Assembly: GCF_019710575.1 (NCBI RefSeq)
Contig: NZ_JAHWFK010000040.1
Coordinates: 177,965-241,964 of the forward strand
Direction of reading: 5' to 3'
From: Paractinoplanes polyasparticus
Lineage (GTDB): Bacteria > Actinomycetota > Actinomycetes > Mycobacteriales > Micromonosporaceae
DNA: 64,000 nt
Positions within the stretch are counted from its first letter, which is position 1. Each line of letters begins with the position of its first letter. Under the pieces are notes generated by a model. The model was not told where the DNA came from. It was given only the letters and a program-made list of their open reading frames with translations, and searched no databases. Both the position numbers and the translations under genes were made by a program. Of the stretch, positions 57,513 to 64,000 are shown one piece after another.

Positions 57513-59231
57513 TCACCGGGAAGCCGGTGGCAATAATGTGAATGTAATTTTGCGGACGGCGTACAAGCGGGTTCCCCGGCGCAGCGGTCCGGCCGGTGCG
57601 GTGTCCGATGTGGTGCGACTGCTCGCCGGCTGTTCGAGGACGGCGACGTCGAAGGGTTCGGGGGTGATCAGCGCCAGGATCGTCTCGGGACGGGGCAGGC
57701 GGGAGCGCAGCGACGACGGCCAGTGCGGGGCGACGCCGGTGAGGCGGCCGGCGGCGTCGGCGCCGTACGTGTAGGTCTCGGACGGCGCCAGGTCGAGCCC
57801 GGACGGAGCGAAGCCGGTCAGGACGGTCGTCCCGCCGGTCACGCCGATGTCGATCAGGGAAACCCAGACCGTCTCCGGGCCGCCGTTGTGGACCGTCAGG
57901 TAGATCGGGCAACCGGCGCTGACCGAGGCGCCGGCGGACGGCTCCGGAGGGGCGGCCCGGCCACCGGACACCCGGCCCCACGCGACCGTGACCGCCGTGG
58001 GCTCGTCGTTCTGGAGGCCGCGCAGGGCAGCGGCGCGTCCGAGCCGGTTCAGGTCGGCGACGACGGCCGCCCAGTCGAGGTGGGTGTGCAGCGGTCCGGT
58101 GCGGTCGTGGACGGTGTACTCGCCGCCCGGGCCGACCCGCACCTCGACCGGGCTCGGCTCGCCGGGCCGGGCAGCGCGGACGAGGGGTGACTCGACCGGG
58201 TGCGGCGCCCGCACGACCAGGGCGGGCGTTCCACCTCGTACGCAGAAGGCCCGCGCGCCGAGCGGCACCGGCCCGTCCGGACGCAACCGTCCCAGGGCCG
58301 CCGTCGGTGACAACCGGTCGACCGTCAGCTCGCCGAGCATCCGGCCCCGGTCCGGTCCGGTGGCGCCGGGCGGCATGACGACGAAGAGGTCCCCGATGCG
58401 ATGGCCGAAGAACGGAGCCCCGTCCAGGCGCACCCACGGCGGGTCGGCCGCGACCGGGAACGATCCGGTCTGATCGAGCTCCCGGGTGCCGAAGAGCGAC
58501 CGGCGCGCCGGTCCTTCGGCTTCGGGTCGTTGTGCCCGGTTCTCGGCGGCGAGCCGGTCCCGGACCCGGCCCACGACGGCGGTCCAGGACACGGGCGTCT
58601 CGCCGGCCTCGGCCAGGACAGCGGTCAGGGCGCTGGTGAAGACACCGGACCAGCGGCCGTCGATCAGATCCTCGTGCGCCTCGGCGCCGGCGGCACAGGC
58701 GGCCAGGCGCACGGCATCCGGGCTGCCGCCGGGGGTGAGCAGGTCGGTGCGCAACCCCGACCGGATCAGCCGGCCGTGGTGGGCGGCCAGGTCATGGCGT
58801 ACGGGGGGAAGGGCTTTGACCCTGAGGGCCGGCTCGCGGGACATGCGCGCCGCGTGGCAACAGTCCAGCACCGTCACGACGTTGCGGGTGCGCGCGGTCA
58901 GCCGGGCCTGCAGCACCGACAGCTCCAGCTCGGTGAGACCGCGGAAGTCGTTCCCGGTCGTCTCGCCGAAGTCGGCCGGCACGATGAACTTCGCCCCGGG
59001 CGCCTGACCGCCGTGGCCCGAGAAATAGACGACCACCGCGTCGGACGGACCGGTCGCGGCGATCAGCGACTCGTAGGCGTCGAGAATTCCGGCCCGGCTC
59101 GCGTCCGCGCCGATGCGCCGCTCGATCGAGAACCCCCGGCCGGCGAGCTGCCGGGCCATCGCCGTCACGTCGTTGCGGACACCGAGCAGGCCGTAGGTCT
59201 CGGCCCCGATCAGCAGGGCGCTGCGCGCCAC
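57513..59231 (-). CDS. Caspase-family protease with C-terminal DUF4384-like domain
   Basis: A 572-residue clan CD peptidase. The core starts ARSALLIGAETYGLLG; the catalytic His is His73 in YFSGHGG and the Cys is Cys125 in VLDCCHAA. LAACAAGAEAHEDL and SGVFTSALTAVL complete the p10-like part. The region ~255-420 is of unknown fold. The C-terminal ~130 residues (SAGCPIYLTVHNGGPETVWVSLIDIGVTG, then GFAPSGLDLAPSETYTYG) resemble DUF4384-like beta domains found on bacterial caspases. I see no EAD here. It is divergent from the NB-ARC gene across a 52-base region carrying a palindrome, so both are probably induced together. Confidence 0.9.
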   Translation of the reverse strand: MARSALLIGAETYGLLGVRNDVTAMARQLAGRGFSIERRIGADASRAGILDAYESLIAATGPSDAVVVYFSGHGGQAPGAKFIVPADFGETTGNDFRGLTELELSVLQARLTARTRNVVTVLDCCHAARMSREPALRVKALPPVRHDLAAHHGRLIRSGLRTDLLTPGGSPDAVRLAACAAGAEAHEDLIDGRWSGVFTSALTAVLAEAGETPVSWTAVVGRVRDRLAAENRAQRPEAEGPARRSLFGTRELDQTGSFPVAADPPWVRLDGAPFFGHRIGDLFVVMPPGATGPDRGRMLGELTVDRLSPTAALGRLRPDGPVPLGARAFCVRGGTPALVVRAPHPVESPLVRAARPGEPSPVEVRVGPGGEYTVHDRTGPLHTHLDWAAVVADLNRLGRAAALRGLQNDEPTAVTVAWGRVSGGRAAPPEPSAGASVSAGCPIYLTVHNGGPETVWVSLIDIGVTGGTTVLTGFAPSGLDLAPSETYTYGADAAGRLTGVAPHWPSSLRSRLPRPETILALITPEPFDVAVLEQPASSRTTSDTAPAGPLRRGTRLYAVRKITFTLLPPASR

Positions 59232-59238
59232 GTCGCCT

Positions 59239-59276
59239 CCTGTCCGTCAGGAACGTGTCGGCAGTCCCTGACGGAC
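59239..59276. promoter_or_regulatory. Palindromic operator with motif copies A and A'
   Basis: TCCGTCAGG (59243-59251) and CCTGACGGA (59267-59275) are a perfect 9-bp inverted repeat with 15 bases between. Read outward, each arm is a 13-bp motif: GTCCGTCAGGAAC toward the NB-ARC gene (plus) and GTCCGTCAGGGAC toward the caspase gene (minus). It occupies most of the divergent intergenic region. Confidence 0.65.
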
Positions 59277-59283
59277 GAGAGGC

Positions 59284-60636
59284 GTGCTGGTCGACGTGAC
59301 GGGTTTTCCGGGCTCGGTGAAGCTGGAGTTCGTTCGCCGGGCGATCGACGTCTGGCCGGAGCTGGCCGACCTGCTGGACGTTCCCTCGTACGACCGGGCC
59401 CGGTGGCCCGGCGGCGGCGAGACCCGGTCGCTGTGGGACTGGCTGACCGACCGCGCCGCCCTCGGCCGGCTGCCCGGCGCCTGCAACCAGGTGGGCCGGC
59501 CGGACCTGGCCGCCCTGTTCGTGCGGTCGCGTCCGATGATGGTGCCGGTGGCGAGCCGGGTGCGGATCCCGCGCCCAGGGCTGCAGGACAGGGTGGTGGC
59601 GGCGTTCCGGCGCGGGGAGGTGCCCGCCGTGGCGGTCACCACCGCGGTCCGCGGAACGGGCGGCTTCGGCAAGACCACGCTGGCCGAGATGATCTGCGCC
59701 GACGAGCAGGTGCAGGCGGCGTTCCCCGGTGGGGTCGTCTGGGTGCGGGTCGGCGGGCTGTTCGAGGGCCGGGTTCCGGCGCGGATCGTGGAGCTGACCC
59801 GTGAGCTGGTCGGTGATCACCGGCTGACCACCGATGAACGGGACGCCGGCGCGGTGCTGGCCGAGGCGATCGGCGACGAGCCCGCCCTCCTGGTGGTCGA
59901 CGACGTCTGGACCAGCGGGCAGCTCGCCCCGTTCCTGGTCGGGGCGCCCCGCTGCGTGCGCCTGATCACCACCCGCAACGCGATCATGCTGCCCCGGGGC
60001 ACGAGGTCGGTGCCGGTCGAGGCGATGCTTCCGGCCGAGGCCCGGGCGCTGCTGCTGGCCAACCTGCCCGACCCGGGGGACGACGCGCGGGTCGACCGGG
60101 TGCTGGCCCGCACCGGCCGCTGGCCGTTGCTGCTCGGTCTGGTCAACGGCGTGCTGGAACGGCTCGTCGGTCAGGACAACGCTGTCGGCGACGCGCTGGA
60201 CGAGGTGGAGCTGCGCCTGCGGGAACTCGGGCCGCTCAATTTCGACCCGGGCCAGGCGGCGGCGCGGGAGAACGCGGTCGCCGGCACGCTGCGGGTCGGG
60301 CTCGATCTGCTGCCACCGGCCGAACGCCTGCGCTACGAGGAGCTGGCCGTCTTCCCGGGCGACGAGCCGGTGCCGCTGTCGGTGCTGCAACGCTGGTGGG
60401 GGAGCACGGGTGGGCTGGGTGAGGCCGCCGTCCGCCGGTTGTGCGGATCGTTCGCCGACCAGTCGCTGATCGTGCGCTACCAGCTCAATCCGGCCCAGAT
60501 CCATCTGCATCACGTGGTCGTCGAGGCGCTGCGCCACATGGTCGGGGAACGCCGCCTGGACGAGATGCGGCAGCGCTGGGCGGCGCAGCGCGAGCCGATC
60601 AGCGCGATCGACCTCGACAGCGACGACGAGGACTGA
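59284..60636 (+). CDS. EAD-NB-ARC ATPase (Apaf-1-like sensor without its propeller)
   Basis: A 450-residue STAND ATPase. Residues ~14-80 are an EAD: FVRRAIDVWPELADLLDVP, SLWDWLTDRAALGRLPGA, GRPDLAALF. The NB-ARC domain has P-loop GTGGFGKTT (124-132), Walker B LLVVDDVW (202-209), the TTR sensor at VRLITTRN, the GxP motif in TGRWPLLLGL, and a winged helix ending in the MHD-like HLHHVVVEAL. The protein stops right after the winged helix with an acidic tail (DLDSDDED). The helical linker and WD40 propeller of the usual Apaf-1 order are encoded by the next gene, 5 bases on. GTG start; an in-frame TGA lies just upstream, so no longer form is possible. Confidence 0.9.
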   Translation: MLVDVTGFPGSVKLEFVRRAIDVWPELADLLDVPSYDRARWPGGGETRSLWDWLTDRAALGRLPGACNQVGRPDLAALFVRSRPMMVPVASRVRIPRPGLQDRVVAAFRRGEVPAVAVTTAVRGTGGFGKTTLAEMICADEQVQAAFPGGVVWVRVGGLFEGRVPARIVELTRELVGDHRLTTDERDAGAVLAEAIGDEPALLVVDDVWTSGQLAPFLVGAPRCVRLITTRNAIMLPRGTRSVPVEAMLPAEARALLLANLPDPGDDARVDRVLARTGRWPLLLGLVNGVLERLVGQDNAVGDALDEVELRLRELGPLNFDPGQAAARENAVAGTLRVGLDLLPPAERLRYEELAVFPGDEPVPLSVLQRWWGSTGGLGEAAVRRLCGSFADQSLIVRYQLNPAQIHLHHVVVEALRHMVGERRLDEMRQRWAAQREPISAIDLDSDDED

Positions 60637-60641
60637 CCACG

Positions 60642-63005
60642 GTGGACGAGGAACTGCGTTACCGCCTGCGCCACGAGGCCCGCGAGCTGGCCGAGGCGGG
60701 CCGGCTCGACGAGTTGCGGGCGGTCCTGCTCGACCTCGACCGCATGCGTCGCAAGATCTCCGAGTTCGGTTATCCGGCCGTGGACGACGATCTGGCGCTG
60801 CTGCCGGGCGACCGGACGGTCACGGCATTACGAGCGGCGTTGCGGGGCGCCGCGAGCCGGCTGGAGCCCCTGCGGCCGGCGAACGCGCTCAAGGTGACCT
60901 TGCTGTCGGTGCTGCCCGGGCCGGTCCGCTCGGCGGTGCTGGCCGCAACCAGCCCGCAGAGCCGCACACCGCGTCTCGACCCGGTGCAGGACAGGCTGCT
61001 CGCGACGGTGATCCCCGGGCGGCGACCGCCCTCGGCGCTGATCGGATTCCCCGACGGCCGCCGGTTGCTGCGGTGCGACGACGACGGGCTGGTCGAGGTC
61101 TTCGACGTCGAGCTGGGGGAGCTGGTCGCGCTCCTGCGGCGGCTGCCGGGCCCGGTCACCGACGCGGCGGTCAGCGCCGGCAGCCGTCACGTGCTGGTCG
61201 CCGACGCGGTGGGATCGTTGGTCCGGTGGACGCTCGACGAGTCGAGCGGACTGCCCGTCGGCAGCGTCGAGGCCGTCACCCGCCCGGCCGCGGTCCGATG
61301 CGCCTTTCTGCCCGACGGCCGCGTGGTGACCGTGCCGATCGACGGGCGGCCCACGGTCCGCGACGGTGATTTGCGGGTGGCCGGCGTCCTGGACGAGCTG
61401 CCGTACTCGCCGGGCCGGGTCGAGCTCGGACCGCTGCAGGTGAGCCCGGCCGGGCGCTGGCTGGCGGTGCAGGGACGCGGCCGGGCGGGCTTCGGCGCGT
61501 ACGTCTGGGATCTGGTCTCCGGACGGCTGGTCCACCATCGTCCCGATCTGGGGATCCTCGGACCGCACGACGACGGCGGACTGGTGGTGGCGCGCCGCGG
61601 CGACGTCGTGTCGTGGGAGCCGCTCAGCGATGTGATCGGCGGAGTCGTCGGGCGCGGCTGGTTGCGCCGGCGCTTCGGCCGCGGGTCGACGAGGATCGCC
61701 CACACTGCCGTCGATCCGCGGGGCCGGTGGTTGTGCCGCGTCGACCAGACCGACCGGACCCGCGGCGAGGCCGTGACCCGGTTCGCGACCGTGCGTCTGC
61801 GGGACCGCACCGAGCGCCGGCTGCACGTCGCCGGTGAGGTCGGCGCTCTGGTCACCGAGCCGGGCGGGGCCTGGCTGGCGGTCGGGACCGATGGCGGGTA
61901 CGCCGAGGGGGAGGTCCATCTGTGGCGTCCGGGCCGCGAGCCCGTGCATCTGGGCCGGCACGACGGCCCGGTGATCATCGGTACGGCCGGCGGGCAGGGC
62001 GCCTGGCTCGCCACCGGTGACCGGCACGGCACGGTCAGGCTGTGGCCGGCCGGCGCCACGACCACCGGGCCGCCGGCCGAACTCGACCGCGCGATGACCC
62101 GGTGCGCCGCCCGGGCCGGTTGGTTCGTCGCCGTCGACACCGACCGGACCGCGTACGTGGTCTCCACCGCGAGCGGCGAGGTCCGTCACAGGCTGGCCAG
62201 TCGCGAGCGCGTGACGTTCATCAACGGGCTCGTCTTCACCTGCGCGGCCGGCCACGACGGCCGCTGGCTGGCGACGGCCGACGACGACGGGACGGTCTAT
62301 TACTGGGATCCGGTGAGCGGCCGCCGGATCCGCACCGCGACCGGTCATCGCGAACAGGTGGTCGCGTCCGACGCCGCGGACCGCCTGGTGACGGTGGACC
62401 GCAGCGGTTCGGTGATCGTCGGCTCCCCGTCCGGCGGGGACAGGCGCTTCACCGTCGACCCCGCGGGCGGGCGGCCGCTGTGCCGCCTCGACCCGGCCGG
62501 CCGGTGGACGGCGGTCACGGGCGGCTCCGACCTGCACTTCGCCGGGTCGCACCGGGTCCGCTTCCGAGATCGCCTGACCGCCCTCGAGACGACGGGAGGT
62601 GGCTTGCTCACCGGTGACGAGTCCGGCGCGGTCCATCTCGTCGATCCGGCCGGAGGGGGGCCGTCACTGATCCACCGGGCGGACGGTCCGGTCGGGCATC
62701 TTGTCGCCGGGAACGGTTGGACGGCGTGCGTGCTCACCGCCCGGATCGACATCGTCCGGGCGGGCGGCGTACGCACGATCGACCGCGATGTGGAGCCGGT
62801 GACCGCGGCCGCGGCGAGCCCCGACGGCCGTCTGCTGGCCACTGTGAGCGGGGTGGGAACACTGCGGATCTGGGATCCCGTCGCCGGCCGCCCGATCACC
62901 GGCCTGCGCGCCGCGGCCGGGCTCCTCGATGTCTGCTGGACGGCGGCCGACTCGGTCTGCGCCGTCGGGCCGGCCGGCGTCTCCCGGTACCGGCTGGTCA
63001 GCTGA
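60642..63005 (+). CDS. Apaf-1-type helical linker plus WD40 propeller protein
   Basis: A 787-residue protein, GTG start with GAGGAC ~9 bases upstream. Residues ~1-95 are helical: LRHEARELAEAGRLDELRAVLLDLDRM (in parts), which resembles the Apaf-1 helical domain that connects winged helix to propeller in fused homologues. The rest (~125-787) consists of WD40-like blades: DDDGLVEVFDVELGELV, GDRHGTVRLWPAG, ADDDGTVYYWDPVSGRRIRT, GVGTLRIWDPVAGRPITGL, with several degenerate ones, enough for two propellers. It should be the ligand-sensing half that keeps the NB-ARC protein inactive. It overlaps the next, convergent gene by 8 bases. Confidence 0.88.
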   Translation: MDEELRYRLRHEARELAEAGRLDELRAVLLDLDRMRRKISEFGYPAVDDDLALLPGDRTVTALRAALRGAASRLEPLRPANALKVTLLSVLPGPVRSAVLAATSPQSRTPRLDPVQDRLLATVIPGRRPPSALIGFPDGRRLLRCDDDGLVEVFDVELGELVALLRRLPGPVTDAAVSAGSRHVLVADAVGSLVRWTLDESSGLPVGSVEAVTRPAAVRCAFLPDGRVVTVPIDGRPTVRDGDLRVAGVLDELPYSPGRVELGPLQVSPAGRWLAVQGRGRAGFGAYVWDLVSGRLVHHRPDLGILGPHDDGGLVVARRGDVVSWEPLSDVIGGVVGRGWLRRRFGRGSTRIAHTAVDPRGRWLCRVDQTDRTRGEAVTRFATVRLRDRTERRLHVAGEVGALVTEPGGAWLAVGTDGGYAEGEVHLWRPGREPVHLGRHDGPVIIGTAGGQGAWLATGDRHGTVRLWPAGATTTGPPAELDRAMTRCAARAGWFVAVDTDRTAYVVSTASGEVRHRLASRERVTFINGLVFTCAAGHDGRWLATADDDGTVYYWDPVSGRRIRTATGHREQVVASDAADRLVTVDRSGSVIVGSPSGGDRRFTVDPAGGRPLCRLDPAGRWTAVTGGSDLHFAGSHRVRFRDRLTALETTGGGLLTGDESGAVHLVDPAGGGPSLIHRADGPVGHLVAGNGWTACVLTARIDIVRAGGVRTIDRDVEPVTAAAASPDGRLLATVSGVGTLRIWDPVAGRPITGLRAAAGLLDVCWTAADSVCAVGPAGVSRYRLVS

Positions 63006-63855
63006 GGTCGCGTAACAGCGCGGCCAGATCGGGCCGGTCGATCGCGTCGAGGGCCGCGGGCAGCTCGGACAACTCGTCGCGCACCTCCAGCCACCGCCAG
63101 AGGTCGTGGGCCCGCCGGGCCGGGTCGAACCGAGCCAGATGGTGGGCCGGGACGGCGAGCAGGATGGTCAGGTCGGACCAGGAATCGGCGAGCCGCCGGG
63201 TGAACTCGAGCGCGGCCGGTCCGCCGAAGCCGGCCCGCGGTCGCCGATTCCCCGGCTCGGGCAGGGGAACAAGCCGGTCGACCGGGTCGCAGGCGGGCCG
63301 CCACCCCGGCCGCGGCGGTGGGGTGAAGGTGGCCCACGGGCGCACCTCGAGCTCGCGCACACCCGCCGGGACGAGCAGCACCAACCAGCCGGCCCGGTGG
63401 CCGTCGGCGACGCCGCCCCCGGACGACCAGCGCCACCAGAACTCGGCGCTGGGGATGCCGAAAGCTGCCGTCGTCGGTTCCTGCGCTCCCAGCGGCACGG
63501 GCCGGCCGGCCGCTTCGCCGCGGGCGACCGGTACGAAGTTCAGGGTCGGGCCGAGCTGGTAGACCCGGGCTGGTTCGGCCCGGTGGACCGCGTGGGGCAG
63601 GGCGTCGAGGACGGCGGCGCCCGGAGTCCCGAGATCGAAGCCGGCATCGACCCGATCCGGCCGGGGCGCGCCCGGATCGGTCACGACATCGATGCCCGCC
63701 CGGATCAGATAGGCGTCCTCACCGTACGCGGAGGAATCGAGGGGGTGGATCTGCCAGCCGCCGAAGCGCACCAGGCCGAGGTCGGCCCGGGGCCGGTCGG
63801 TGAAGGAGCGTCCGCCGGGGACGGTCAGGAACGTGCGCACCGCTGCCGGTCTCAT
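62998..63855 (-). CDS. Protein of unknown function with C-terminal EAD
   Basis: A 285-residue protein, ATG at 63855 with GAGAGGA upstream. Residues ~226-285 align with the EAD of the NB-ARC protein: DLTILLAVP, HDLWRWLEVRDELSELPAALDAI, RPDLAALL. Residues 1-215 form an alpha/beta domain I cannot name; visible pieces are FGGWQIHPLDSSAYGEDAYLIRAG, PSAEFWWRWSSGGG and GWLVLLVPAGVRELEVRP. There is no signal peptide or transmembrane helix. An EAD on a protein next to an EAD-carrying sensor usually marks an effector or adaptor recruited by it. It is convergent with the WD40 gene. Confidence 0.75.
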   Translation of the reverse strand: MRPAAVRTFLTVPGGRSFTDRPRADLGLVRFGGWQIHPLDSSAYGEDAYLIRAGIDVVTDPGAPRPDRVDAGFDLGTPGAAVLDALPHAVHRAEPARVYQLGPTLNFVPVARGEAAGRPVPLGAQEPTTAAFGIPSAEFWWRWSSGGGVADGHRAGWLVLLVPAGVRELEVRPWATFTPPPRPGWRPACDPVDRLVPLPEPGNRRPRAGFGGPAALEFTRRLADSWSDLTILLAVPAHHLARFDPARRAHDLWRWLEVRDELSELPAALDAIDRPDLAALLRDLS

Positions 63856-63869
63856 GGTTCGGTCCTCTC

Positions 63870-64000
63870 GCGCGGTCGCGGGGGGGGGGGGGGCCCCGCC
63901 CCCCCCCCCCCCCCCCCCCCCGGGGGGGGCGGGGGGGGGGGGGGGGGCGGGGGGGGCGGGGGGGGGGCGGGCCCCCCCCCCCCCCCCCCCCCACCCCCCC
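63870..64000. other. G/C homopolymer tract, probable sequencing or assembly artefact
   Basis: From about 63880 the sequence consists of long runs of G and C only, with a single A near the end. It holds no gene. Such runs are typical of failed base calls at a contig end and should not be interpreted biologically; the true sequence upstream of the gene starting at 63855, including its promoter, is unknown. Confidence 0.85.

Noticed and set aside
57513..59231. An EAD on the second caspase that would pair with the NB-ARC EAD
   Set aside because: I looked for the LLxVP, LWxWL and RPDLAAL pattern and did not find it; the C-terminus is a beta-rich DUF4384-like domain. Any link to the NB-ARC protein rests on gene position and the shared motif only.
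63880..64000. Runs of G and C that could be read as repeats, G-quadruplexes or a telomere-like end
   Set aside because: Nearly pure homopolymer without a repeat unit at the very end of the window; most likely failed base calling or contig-end padding.

Overview
The window is very GC-rich, with strongly G/C-biased third codon positions, overlapping gene starts and stops, many GTG starts, and secreted proteins with long Ala-rich signal peptides. This points to an actinomycete. The mix of a Pls/PosA-type peptide synthetase, an SCO0607-type lipoprotein, multidomain GH92 mannosidases and caspase/NB-ARC conflict genes fits Micromonosporaceae or Streptomyces-like bacteria; this placement is inference. 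I see no rRNA, tRNA, CRISPR array, transposase or replication origin. The last ~130 bases are runs of G and C and look like a contig-end artefact.

Layout. 1-5.2 kb: partial secreted ThuA/sugar-hydrolase protein, an ECF sigma factor with a membrane partner, and a MFS-GntR-GNAT operon. 5.3-15.1 kb: secreted proteins (a trypsin-fold protein lacking all three catalytic residues, a lysyl-oxidase-domain protein, a giant GH92) and a small lipoprotein. 15.2-17.6 kb: a polar amino-acid ABC importer. 17.6-23.6 kb: small regulators and enzymes (HEAT/MerR-HEAT pair, DinB, methyltransferase, XRE-cupin, SDR/SnoaL/MerR) and a decayed esterase gene. 23.7-33.5 kb: secreted GH13 alpha-amylase/pullulanase-like enzyme, methyltransferase, lipoprotein, second GH92, M50 intramembrane protease and an SMP-30-type lactonase. 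The two GH92 genes share a near-identical LacI-type operator placed on a TTGACA box. 33.7-38.9 kb: a Pls/PosA-family NRPS translationally coupled to an M1 aminopeptidase.

38.9-63.9 kb is the most interesting part. Eleven minus-strand genes (57120 down to 38926) overlap almost without gaps. The upstream half is an alpha/beta hydrolase, a caspase with a C-terminal effector-associated domain (EAD), a VMAP-like protein with a matching EAD, a MoxR ATPase and a SAV_2336-type vWA protein: a vWA-MoxR-VMAP ternary conflict system. The downstream half is a secreted membrane vWA protein, a tubulin-like GTPase, a multi-TM protein, a membrane-anchored pseudokinase, a double-GTPase-like protein and a GAP1-like protein: a GTPase-centred system. 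The VMAP core (about 50340-55255) has visibly lower GC than its flanks, and one boundary falls exactly in the linker between the caspase and its EAD.

Next to this is a third module: another caspase, divergent from an EAD-NB-ARC ATPase and a separate WD40 propeller protein (an Apaf-1-like receptor split into two genes), followed by a convergent gene whose C-terminus carries a matching EAD. A 13-bp motif, GTCCGTCAG(G/T)(A/G)AC, occurs once in front of each of three transcription directions in this region and may tie the modules into one regulon. My model is a set of proximity-activated suicide or defence circuits: ATPases and GTPases sense, EADs pair partners, and caspases or the hydrolase execute. 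The family assignments are pattern recognition from sequence; no search was run.
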